From assembly GCF_002887595.1 (NCBI RefSeq), contig NZ_PEBU01000008.1, positions 214,950-278,949 on the forward strand: a DNA stretch of 64,000 bases. The letters run 5' to 3'. Every line of letters begins with the position of its first letter. Position 1 is the first letter of the stretch. This DNA is from Bowmanella denitrificans. Its GTDB lineage: Bacteria > Pseudomonadota > Gammaproteobacteria > Enterobacterales > Alteromonadaceae. A program made the position numbers and the translations under genes. Below are positions 39,304 to 47,292 of this stretch, one piece after another. Under the pieces are notes generated by a model, which was not told where the DNA came from, did not search any database, and saw nothing but the letters and a program-made list of their open reading frames with translations.

Positions 39304-39741
39304 ATGGATGCATTTTTACAGGCCGCTATCGAGCAGGCCAGACTGGGGCAGGCAGAAGGCGGTATTCCCATTGGCTCGGTGTTAGTGCACAAGGGCAAGA
39401 TCCTCGGTGCCGGACATAACCGCCGGGTTCAGCAGGGCAGTGCCATTTTACACGGTGAGATGGATGCGCTGGAGCGGGCGGGCAGGCATCCGGCCAGTGT
39501 TTACCGCGAATCGGTGCTCTACACCACCTTATCACCCTGTTCCATGTGCAGCGGCGCGATTCTGCTGTATGGCATTCCCAAAGTGATTATTGGTGAAAAC
39601 AAAACCTTTATGGGGGAAGAAACATTGCTGCGCGAGCGCGGAGTGGAGCTAACGGTTCTGCAGGATCATGATTGTATCGCCATGATGGAAGACTTTATTA
39701 CTCAGCATCCTGAGCTGTGGAATGAAGATATTGGCGAATAA
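39304..39741 (+). CDS. yeast-type cytosine deaminase
   Basis: A 145-residue zinc deaminase of the CDA fold. The ligands and catalytic acid are clear: His50 and Glu52 in LHGEMDA, Cys79 and Cys82 in SPCSMC. The whole length follows yeast cytosine deaminase, with shared stretches EGG-PIG, GHN-R-Q-GSA-LHGE, LYTTLSPC-MC-GAI and YGIP, and the same C-terminal EDIGE ending. That points to cytosine to uracil conversion, unlike the tRNA adenosine deaminase TadA. It is unrelated to bacterial CodA. It is probably a salvage enzyme; a substrate shift to related bases cannot be excluded. Confidence 0.88.
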   Translation: MDAFLQAAIEQARLGQAEGGIPIGSVLVHKGKILGAGHNRRVQQGSAILHGEMDALERAGRHPASVYRESVLYTTLSPCSMCSGAILLYGIPKVIIGENKTFMGEETLLRERGVELTVLQDHDCIAMMEDFITQHPELWNEDIGE

Positions 39742-39771
39742 TCCAGGCACTGAATTTATCCGGAGCTGGCA

Positions 39772-40554
39772 TTGCATATAACTAAGCTATGGGTTGTTTT
39801 TCTGCTTGGGTTGGTGATTCCGATGGCCACGCAAGCCCGGCAAACGCTGGCAGTCGGCGTGTATGATTACCCCCCTTTTTATCAGACCAATATGGGGGAA
39901 GCCGATGGCGTGATCCCTGATGTGCTGCATCTGCTGAATCAGGCACAGAGCGAGGTGGAATTTGTTTTATATGCCACCACGGCCAGACGCCGATACAAGG
40001 ATTTCCAGGATGGCAAATTTGATTTATTGCTTTTCGAAAACCGTCAATGGGGCTGGCAGGACTACCCAGTGCATGCATCAGTGACCTTGTTCAGCGGCGG
40101 TGAAGTGTGGGTGACAATGGCCGCGTCAGACCGAGATCAAAGCTACTTCAAGCAGTTGCAAGGTAAAACTCTGGTTGGCGTGCTGGGCTACCACTATGGT
40201 TTTGCAGATCTGGATGCCGATCCGCACAGATTACATCAGCACTTTGGCATGCAACTGGTAGACAGCCAGGACAAGGTGATGGAACTGCTGTTGCAGGAAC
40301 GCGCCGATATGGGTCTGGTCGCCTATTCCTTTATCAATCGCTACCTGCATCAACATCCCGAACTTAAAGCCAGACTGCTGATATCAGATACCTTTGACCA
40401 GCAGTATCAACATGGCGCGTTACTACGCGAGGACGCCGCCATTACAATTGAATGGCTTAACAGCCTGTTCAGCCGCCTGAAAGACGACGGACAGTTGCGC
40501 GCCCTCTGGCATCAGCATCATCTGCTGCAAGCACCTGAAAGCAAAAGCCCCTAA
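39772..40554 (+). CDS. periplasmic amino-acid-binding-like protein
   Basis: A 260-residue protein with a signal peptide (MHITKLWVVFLLGLVIPMATQA) and the type-2 binding-protein fold: VGVYDYPPFYQ, then GVIPDVLHLL, the hinge region GKTLVGVLGYHYGF and RADMGLVAYSF. The TTG start has GGAG seven bases upstream. No ABC transporter genes adjoin it; Alteromonadales carry many such orphan binding proteins with unclear roles. Its stop codon shares bases with the convergent pepP stop. Confidence 0.78.
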   Translation: MHITKLWVVFLLGLVIPMATQARQTLAVGVYDYPPFYQTNMGEADGVIPDVLHLLNQAQSEVEFVLYATTARRRYKDFQDGKFDLLLFENRQWGWQDYPVHASVTLFSGGEVWVTMAASDRDQSYFKQLQGKTLVGVLGYHYGFADLDADPHRLHQHFGMQLVDSQDKVMELLLQERADMGLVAYSFINRYLHQHPELKARLLISDTFDQQYQHGALLREDAAITIEWLNSLFSRLKDDGQLRALWHQHHLLQAPESKSP

Positions 40555-41879
40555 ACACCGTTCTGCATCAGACTTTCAATTTGCTCAACCGTGCGCGGCG
40601 CACCGGCCGACAAATTCTCACAGCCTTGCGGTGTAACCAGAATATCATCTTCCACCCGCACCCCCATGCCACGCCACTGCGGCGCTACCGCGCGGCAATC
40701 TTTGGGGAAATACAAGCCCGGTTCAATGGTAAACAGCATATTGCTCTGCAAGGTCCGCCAGTTGCCAGCATCGTCATGGTAGGGACCCACATCATGCACA
40801 TCCAGCCCCAACCAGTGACCGGTTTTATGCAAGGTGAATGGGGCATAGAGCTGCTGCTCCAGCACCTCATCCAGACTGCCGGTTAAAATGCCCAAATCCA
40901 GCATGCCCTCAGCCAACACCCGCATGGCGGTGGGGTAAATATGCTGCCAGCCAAGACCGGGCCTGACAATAGCAATGGCCGCATCCAGCGACGCCAGCAC
41001 CAATTGGTACAAATCGCGCTGCGGGCCGCTAAACTTGCCATTTACCGGGATCGTGCGGGTAATATCGGCGGTGTAATACTGATAATCCCCGCCGGCATCC
41101 AGCAATAACAGTTCTCCGTCCTGTAAGGTCGAACGATAGGCTTCATAGTGCAGGCAGCAGGCGTTATTGCCAGTGGCGATAATATTGCCGTAGCCCACAT
41201 CATTGCAGCCGTGGCGGGCAATTTCAGCCAGAAATTCGCCATGCAGTTGCAATTCGGTTACACCAGGCGCGGCAACTTGCATCAGGCGTTTATGTCCGGA
41301 TACCGAGGCGTGCACGGCCTGGCGTAACAACGCCAGTTCATGGCTGTCTTTGATGACCCGGCTGGCATGAATATAGGGCAGCACCGAGTGCAAATGGCGG
41401 AAGATCTTAGGCTGGTCAAATTTAACGCTGCGACGCTGCTGCGCCAGCCAATCCACCAGCCGATGGGAAAAACGTCCCAGCTCATCGGCCAGATACAGAT
41501 GCGCACGTTGGCCCATCAGCTCAGGCAGGCGCTGTTCCAGCTCGGCAATATCATAAGCAAGATTGGCCCCATAACCTTCAACCGCCCCAACCTGCCCGGT
41601 GCGCTGGGCAAACCACACTTCCTGATGGGCATCTTTGGGCTGATTAAATAACACAAAAGGTGCATCGCATTCGGGGCGTAAAATCGCCACAGCATCCGGC
41701 TCGGCGTAGCCGGTCAGATAGTAAAAGTCGTGATCCTGGCGAAACGCATAATGAATGTTTTTATTGCGAACCTGCTGACGGTTACCCACCAGGATCACCA
41801 CCGCATCTGGCTCCAGCTGAGCCAATAGCTGCTCCCTACGTAATCGATACAGGGCCTGTTTTTCACTACTTAACATCAT
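40551..41879 (-). CDS. pepP: Xaa-Pro aminopeptidase (PepP type)
   Basis: A 442-residue M24B metallopeptidase that removes the N-terminal residue from peptides with proline second. An N-terminal domain (YRLRREQLLAQLEPDAVVILVGN) precedes the pita-bread catalytic domain. That domain carries the dinuclear-metal ligands in LLLDAGGDYQYYTADITRT, HKTGHWLGLDVHD, TIEPGLYFP and RVEDDILVT. Two adjacent ATGs begin the frame; AGGAG three bases upstream of the first slightly favours the second. It overlaps the upstream OCD-family gene by 14 bases. It is the last gene of a reverse operon with a peptide transporter, fitting cytoplasmic breakdown of imported proline peptides. Confidence 0.93.
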   Translation of the reverse strand: MMLSSEKQALYRLRREQLLAQLEPDAVVILVGNRQQVRNKNIHYAFRQDHDFYYLTGYAEPDAVAILRPECDAPFVLFNQPKDAHQEVWFAQRTGQVGAVEGYGANLAYDIAELEQRLPELMGQRAHLYLADELGRFSHRLVDWLAQQRRSVKFDQPKIFRHLHSVLPYIHASRVIKDSHELALLRQAVHASVSGHKRLMQVAAPGVTELQLHGEFLAEIARHGCNDVGYGNIIATGNNACCLHYEAYRSTLQDGELLLLDAGGDYQYYTADITRTIPVNGKFSGPQRDLYQLVLASLDAAIAIVRPGLGWQHIYPTAMRVLAEGMLDLGILTGSLDEVLEQQLYAPFTLHKTGHWLGLDVHDVGPYHDDAGNWRTLQSNMLFTIEPGLYFPKDCRAVAPQWRGMGVRVEDDILVTPQGCENLSAGAPRTVEQIESLMQNGV

Positions 41880-42822
41880 GCACTCCTAACCTTTGATAGA
41901 CCAATTGCGCGGCCACCAGGTCCTCCAGTGCATGGCCAACGGATTTAAACAGGGTGATATCCTGTGCCTGGCGCTGAAACACCTTTGCACCGCCACAAAG
42001 TTCAAACAGATCCGCTGCCAAGGCTGAAGGATTCAGCAGGCCGTTTTGTATCGGGATCAGCAGGTCACCGGTTTCCTTGCAGGCGCCCTGGTAGTTGTCC
42101 ACCACAATACGGCTGCGGCGAATACAGTTATCATCGGCTTCGCGCATATCCGGCCGGTAGGCACCCACCAGATCCAGATGTTGCCCCGGTTGCAGCCAGG
42201 CGCCCTGAATCAGCGACGTGCGGCTTAAGGTAGCGCAGGAGATAATATCCGCCTGAGATACAGCGGCCTGCAATTCAGTGGCCACATCCAGTTGCACCGG
42301 CAAGCCCCGGAGCTTATCTGCCACGATCTCGGCTTTATGTCTGTCGCGCCCCCAGATGGTCACCCGCTTTATCGGTCGAACCGCCATATGTGCCTGAATC
42401 AGTTGCGGCGCCAGGGTGCCGGTGCCCACCATCAATAGATGCGTGCTGTCAGGGCGGGAAACAAAGCGGCTGGCCAGTGCCGAGGCCGCAGCCGTGCGTT
42501 TGGCGGTTAAGGCCGGGGCATCCATGGTCGCCAGCACCGAGCCGGTAACGGCATCCATCAGTAAGTAAATGCCCTGAATAGACGGCAAATCACGTTCGGC
42601 ATTATCCGGGGCCACAGTAACCAGTTTGACACCAATCTGTTTTCCGGCCTGCCAGGCCGGCATCATCAAAAGGGTGGTTTCCCGCCCCCCATGTGGATTG
42701 GCAATATCATAGTGCTGGCGCAGCGGCACGGTGCCGGGCTTGGCAAAGCCCGTCGCCAGCGCTTCAATAAGCAACGAAAAGGGCAAGGCATCGGCCACCT
42801 GCCCGGCATCAATAAACTTCAT
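41866..42822 (-). CDS. ornithine cyclodeaminase / mu-crystallin family enzyme
   Basis: A 318-residue NAD(P)-dependent enzyme. The Rossmann segment is LLMVGTGTLAPQLIQAH (about residues 128-144). The substrate region includes GVKLVTVAPDN and an Asp in DLVGAYRPDMREAD, where the family's catalytic Asp sits. Members include ornithine cyclodeaminases, alanine dehydrogenases and delta-1-pyrroline-2-carboxylate reductases. Given its place between a peptide transporter and a prolyl peptidase, pyrroline-2-carboxylate reduction to proline is the most attractive inference, but true ornithine cyclodeaminase activity would also give proline. Its ATG overlaps the transporter stop. Confidence 0.87.
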   Translation of the reverse strand: MKFIDAGQVADALPFSLLIEALATGFAKPGTVPLRQHYDIANPHGGRETTLLMMPAWQAGKQIGVKLVTVAPDNAERDLPSIQGIYLLMDAVTGSVLATMDAPALTAKRTAAASALASRFVSRPDSTHLLMVGTGTLAPQLIQAHMAVRPIKRVTIWGRDRHKAEIVADKLRGLPVQLDVATELQAAVSQADIISCATLSRTSLIQGAWLQPGQHLDLVGAYRPDMREADDNCIRRSRIVVDNYQGACKETGDLLIPIQNGLLNPSALAADLFELCGGAKVFQRQAQDITLFKSVGHALEDLVAAQLVYQRLGVHDVK

Positions 42823-44537
42823 GTTTCTCCTGCTTTTGATAAGGTGTCTACGCTTAGGTCAGCTCTGTCTTGTCGGGCGCGAGATTGCCAGCGGTTAAAT
42901 ATCCATAACGCCATGGCACTCACCAGCGCAATCAGGGCAAACAGGCCCCACATCCACTCTGGGCGGCCCTGCTGTTTAGCCAGATTTTCATAGCCCCAGC
43001 CGGATAACAGCCCGGCAAACAGAAAACCCAGCGCCATCGACACAAAGTAATAGCCCATATACATCGCGCTTTGCTGCTTAGGCGCGATACTGGCCACATA
43101 TTCCTGGCTTTTGGGTGAGGTCAGCATTTCGCCCATGGCAATAGATAAGATCACCACCACCATCAGACTACCGCCCAGCACAAATTGCCCATTCAAGGCG
43201 GCCAGCCAGATACCGCCGCCCATTATCACTATCCCCGCCACCAGCACCTTAAAGGTGTGCAGTCGGCGACAGACATAGCTGACCAGAATTTGCAGCAATA
43301 CAATGGCGGCAAAATCCAGATTAATCAGATACTCAGGATTGATCTGGCGATAGCGCCCGGCCCAGTCCTGGGCTATCTGCGCAGCCAGTTCGGCCGGGGA
43401 AGCGCTCTGACCTAACTGGCTTAACGCCCCGGCCAGAACCTCATGGGGCACATTAACCTTAAGGTGTACCAGTTGCAGGCGCAGGGCTTCCAGCGGCAGC
43501 GCCGCATCCAGGGTTTGCAGCTTGTCGGCAAGGGCGCCGACATCCACATGGGCCAGAAACGCCAGGGTGTCTTCCCCCAACCAGGCCAGTAAACTGAGTA
43601 GATCGCCGGTATCTACATAGTCGCGAATAAACAGCGGCAAGGTATAAAACAGCTGATTGTAGACGGTCCAGAACCCGGTCAGAATCAGCAGATACAAGGC
43701 GAAAGGCAGGTTACTGATGCGAATAGGCTGCGCAAGCCAGTGGCGGGCATTGGGTACACACAGCCGATTCCACAACAAGTTAATCACTAGCCAGACAGCA
43801 ATAGCAATAAAAGCGGGCTGATAGCCCAGCCAGCCTACTCCGGCAGCCATCAGCAGCATAATGGCGGGAAACAGCAACAAGGCAAAGCGGCCATTACCCA
43901 GCACCTGCTGGGCCTCGCTTAGCACCTGGCTTAACTTGTTAGTCGAGCGCACTTGCTGCGGCTCCCGGTATAAAAACAGCGCTGGCAGAAAGTTCAGGCA
44001 GATCCACAGGCTGGACATCAGAAACACCGCATCCCAGCTGATAGCGCGCATATAGCCGGCCACCAGCGGGCCGAGAAAACCGCCAATGTTCACCATGGTA
44101 TAAAAGATACCAAACCCCAGTCCGCGATTGGCTGCTACCGTAGTGCGGGCAATAGTGCCCACCACAATAGGTTTAAAACAGGCCGCGCCACAGGCCACCG
44201 CCAGCATGGCTAAAAAGAAACTGCCAAAGCCTTCGGCCTGCCCCATCAGGTAATAACCAGGTGCCATAATGGCAAACGACAGCAGAAACATGCGCCGATA
44301 GCCGTAGCGATCCCCCAGCGCGCCGGTGACCACGGGTAGCAGATACAGAAAAAACGGAATAATGCCCTGCAGTGCGCCTCGCTGCGCCTCAGAAAACCCC
44401 GCGCCGCCCTGCTCGGCGGGTGTGGTCATATACACCGACGACAGTGCAAAGAAACCATACCAGGCCAGGCGCTCGAAGATCTCCATACCATTGGCCACAT
44501 AAAATGCCAGGGGAAAGCCTTTAGGTTGATGTGTCAT
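42819..44537 (-). CDS. POT-family proton-coupled peptide transporter
   Basis: A 572-residue major facilitator of the peptide/POT type. The diagnostic ExxER motif is Glu19, Glu22 and Arg23 in MEIFERLAWYGF, and GALGDRYGYRRMFL is the A-type loop. About fourteen hydrophobic helices are present. An unusual soluble insertion of roughly 95 residues (about 305-400, rich in Leu, Ala and acidic residues, nearly all helical) sits between two helices. It should import di- and tripeptides with protons. It is the first gene of the operon with the OCD-family enzyme and pepP, and is divergent from a metallopeptidase lipoprotein. Confidence 0.88.
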   Translation of the reverse strand: MTHQPKGFPLAFYVANGMEIFERLAWYGFFALSSVYMTTPAEQGGAGFSEAQRGALQGIIPFFLYLLPVVTGALGDRYGYRRMFLLSFAIMAPGYYLMGQAEGFGSFFLAMLAVACGAACFKPIVVGTIARTTVAANRGLGFGIFYTMVNIGGFLGPLVAGYMRAISWDAVFLMSSLWICLNFLPALFLYREPQQVRSTNKLSQVLSEAQQVLGNGRFALLLFPAIMLLMAAGVGWLGYQPAFIAIAVWLVINLLWNRLCVPNARHWLAQPIRISNLPFALYLLILTGFWTVYNQLFYTLPLFIRDYVDTGDLLSLLAWLGEDTLAFLAHVDVGALADKLQTLDAALPLEALRLQLVHLKVNVPHEVLAGALSQLGQSASPAELAAQIAQDWAGRYRQINPEYLINLDFAAIVLLQILVSYVCRRLHTFKVLVAGIVIMGGGIWLAALNGQFVLGGSLMVVVILSIAMGEMLTSPKSQEYVASIAPKQQSAMYMGYYFVSMALGFLFAGLLSGWGYENLAKQQGRPEWMWGLFALIALVSAMALWIFNRWQSRARQDRADLSVDTLSKAGET

Positions 44538-44572
44538 ATCAATGCTTGGCCTCTGTTAACAATTATTTTATA

Positions 44573-44589
44573 TTGTATGCAATATACAA
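44573..44589. promoter_or_regulatory. 17-bp palindrome in the transporter/lipoprotein divergent promoter region
   Basis: TTGTAT, GCAAT, ATACAA: six-base arms around five bases, in the 74-base region between the two divergent start codons. TTGTAT...ATACAA is the kind of site bound by GntR-family (FCD) regulators. Its position allows control of both directions. No GntR gene is in the window. Confidence 0.5.
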
Positions 44590-44611
44590 CTTAGTCAACC
44601 GATTAAAAACC

Positions 44612-47071
44612 ATGCAAAGAAACACCACCTTACTTCTGTTATTGCTGTGCCTGTCGGGCTGTGGCGCATCTCTGCCCCAAACTGCCCCCCCAGCCCACAG
44701 CCAGTTGGCACAGATACCGGCACCCAGTCAGCAACAAGTGGATATTCAGGTGGCAGGTCGCACCTCCAGATTGCTGGCTATGGATATCGCCTTTGTCGGT
44801 AAGCAAATCCCTTACACCTATAGCGCCGGTAAAATCGCCAACAGTCCGGGCTACAACTGGTGGGTCAGCAAACACTTCGCCATTCAAAGCGACTTGCCAG
44901 AAGCCAAGGTCCGGTTGTATCTGGAATTGTTGGAATTGTCTTATCCGCAGTACGTGGAGTTGTTTGGTGCCGAGCCGCCCAATATTGAACGCCAGCGTAT
45001 TGCGGTGGTGTACGGCTCAAGTCGCGAGCGCGTGCGCGAAGCCATGCTGGACGACGGCTTTGGTCGCGGTGTACATGCCACTGCCGGCGGCGAAACCATG
45101 TATTACAACCGTGCCGGATACAGCTTTCCCAGTCATCGCCAGCAGCACCAGCGCTATATTGTGATTCACGAAACCATGCATGCTTTTCATATGGCCTTGT
45201 CAGGGCATTCTAATTGGGCGCCCAACTGGATCACTGAAGGTCTGGCCGATGCCATCGCTTCCCATGTTTACGATCCAAAGCGCCGTGAGCTGACGGTGAT
45301 GGTGTTTGACCGGGCGCCAATGAATTATCTGCAATTGGGCCTGGAACAATATTATGCCGGCGGCATGCCCAGTATTGAGCAAATCAACGATGACCCGGCC
45401 CTGAAACGCGGTCTGAACTTCTTTATTATTCATTTTTTGCTGTCGGATCCGCTACGCGCCCAGTATTTTGCCCTGTTCCGTGACCGCCTGATGGCCGCCA
45501 ACCCGCACTCCGATGCCACCCTGCCCACCGCCAACCGTTTGTTAAAGGAAAGCTTTCCCGACTGGCCAGCGCTGGAAGCCGGGTTTGCCCGGTTTGTGCG
45601 TGAGCTAAGCCCCAGCTTTTATATTGCCTATGGCCCCTGGGAGCAGGATGGCAGCAGCTATTTTATTCGTAGCGGTGAGGCCGAGCAGTTACCCAGACTG
45701 GATATTCGCCTGCCCAGTGGCGCTAACAGCCAACAGGTGATGGACTTTCCAGCGCCGCAGCCAAGTCCACTGATTCAACTGACCAGCGCGTCGCCCCATC
45801 TGGCCAGTGGCCTGCTGATTGATTTTGTACCGGAGCAGCTGCAACGTGGTCAGGTCGGACTAGCGTTGGGATTACAATTGGCCGGCCATAACCAGGCATT
45901 CAGACAGCAGTTTGATGGCGACGCCGACAATAGCCTGGACAGCTATCTGAGCCTGCAACTGGTTGATGGTCGTTACCTGAAAATTCAGGGCCACAATCTG
46001 ATGGCCGACTACGCCGCTTTTGCCCTTACCCCAGCGGTATATGCTGCCTTACAGGCCTCTAATCAATTGGGCATCAGTCTGACAACCGAGCCAGACCATC
46101 TGCAAATCGTGCTGCGCAGTCAAACGCAGGTGCAGCGGCTCCGCTACCCTCTCAACCCAGCGTTGTATCAACAGCTAAGCCAGGGGGATATCAGCCTGCT
46201 GGCCAAAGATGTCAGTCATAAGCTGACCCCCTATTTAAATGACGGCCGTTCCACCGTCAGCTACCAAGCGCAAAATCTGAGCAATCCCTGGCAGTTTGCC
46301 CAGATGCCAAACCTGCGCCGGGCCTTTGTTAGCTGTCAGAACCTGAAAGCCTTGGTAACAGACTGCCAACCGCGGTTGGAGTCCATGTTGCGCCAGTTAC
46401 CCAATCCAGCCAGCCACCCGGCTCTGGCAGCACAGCTGGACGCATTGCAAGCACAGTTACTGGCAAGCAAGGATAATAATCTGATTGCCGACCTTGGCGG
46501 TATTCAGGCCAGCATTGCTTATCATCAGGGGCAGCCGTTTTTGCGCGTGGTGAATCCGTCCGCCTACCCGGTAACCCTTAACGGCGAAATCGCCTGGCAA
46601 GGGCAATCACAGCAGCCCGCACTGACACAAACTCTAAAGCAATCTCTGCCCACCGGCGTGCATAACCTTAGCCTTAACAGCCCTGCCGATGCCCGTCAGT
46701 TAAGTGCAGGAGTGAAACTGCAATGGCAAAACCTGACCAATACACTGACCATCAATGCTCCGGTACAACCCTTTGATGGTGTTTACCTAAGCGCGCAAAA
46801 ACAGCAAAGCCAGCAACAATTGCATATTCGCGCCAGCTTAAGCGGCCCCTACTCCGGGCAGAGCCAGGGTAAATTGGTTTATGAGGTATTTCCCAGTCAT
46901 GCCGTAGACCAAAGCCGGGTCGAACAGCCCATCAGCTTTGCTCCATATGAGCAATTGGAAACAAATTATAGCTTTACTCTGTCACCGGAGTATCAGGGCG
47001 AGATTCAAGTGCAGGTTGTGGCTGAGGTGGAAGTGGACGGTGAGGCACTTAGGCTGCAGAAGCATCTTTAA
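44612..47071 (+). CDS. lipoprotein with gluzincin-type zinc peptidase motif
   Basis: An 819-residue predicted lipoprotein. The signal sequence MQRNTTLLLLLLCLSGC ends in the lipobox LSGC, so the mature protein starts at Cys17. The zinc motif is HETMH at 186-190, with the third ligand candidate Glu209 in TEGLADA: exactly HExxH-x18-E, as in gluzincins such as M1 peptidases and peptidase-MA-like families. The remaining ~550 residues form beta-rich, glutamine-rich regions without a recognised domain. The start at 44612 is chosen for the lipobox; the open frame reaches back to 44531. It probably acts in the periplasm or at the cell surface on proteins or peptides. It is divergent from the peptide transporter operon. 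Confidence 0.8.
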   Translation: MQRNTTLLLLLLCLSGCGASLPQTAPPAHSQLAQIPAPSQQQVDIQVAGRTSRLLAMDIAFVGKQIPYTYSAGKIANSPGYNWWVSKHFAIQSDLPEAKVRLYLELLELSYPQYVELFGAEPPNIERQRIAVVYGSSRERVREAMLDDGFGRGVHATAGGETMYYNRAGYSFPSHRQQHQRYIVIHETMHAFHMALSGHSNWAPNWITEGLADAIASHVYDPKRRELTVMVFDRAPMNYLQLGLEQYYAGGMPSIEQINDDPALKRGLNFFIIHFLLSDPLRAQYFALFRDRLMAANPHSDATLPTANRLLKESFPDWPALEAGFARFVRELSPSFYIAYGPWEQDGSSYFIRSGEAEQLPRLDIRLPSGANSQQVMDFPAPQPSPLIQLTSASPHLASGLLIDFVPEQLQRGQVGLALGLQLAGHNQAFRQQFDGDADNSLDSYLSLQLVDGRYLKIQGHNLMADYAAFALTPAVYAALQASNQLGISLTTEPDHLQIVLRSQTQVQRLRYPLNPALYQQLSQGDISLLAKDVSHKLTPYLNDGRSTVSYQAQNLSNPWQFAQMPNLRRAFVSCQNLKALVTDCQPRLESMLRQLPNPASHPALAAQLDALQAQLLASKDNNLIADLGGIQASIAYHQGQPFLRVVNPSAYPVTLNGEIAWQGQSQQPALTQTLKQSLPTGVHNLSLNSPADARQLSAGVKLQWQNLTNTLTINAPVQPFDGVYLSAQKQQSQQQLHIRASLSGPYSGQSQGKLVYEVFPSHAVDQSRVEQPISFAPYEQLETNYSFTLSPEYQGEIQVQVVAEVEVDGEALRLQKHL

Positions 47072-47108
47072 TCACTAAGTTCAAACAGAGACACCGCATT
47101 CGAAAATA

Positions 47109-47206
47109 TTCACCGCAGAGGCGCAGAGGCGCAGAGTGAACGTAGAAATGCAGGAGCCATGCAAATGTGCAATTAAAAATTCTGCGCTCCCGGCGTCTCA
47201 GCGCTG
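47109..47206. repeat. dispersed hairpin repeat, solitary copy
   Basis: TTCACCGCAGAGGCGCAGAG... and, 70 bases later, TCTGCGCTCCCGGCGTCTCAGCG form imperfect inverted arms. They match the arms of the tandem array at 50612-51232, so this is a diverged solitary member lying just upstream of the helicase gene. Confidence 0.6.
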
Positions 47207-47292
47207 ATATGTGGCTTTTTGTGGCAATCAGCAGCCAGGCTGTGACATCATAACGGCCCTGACTAGGGCCCTGGCGGAGCACAGCCTGTTTT

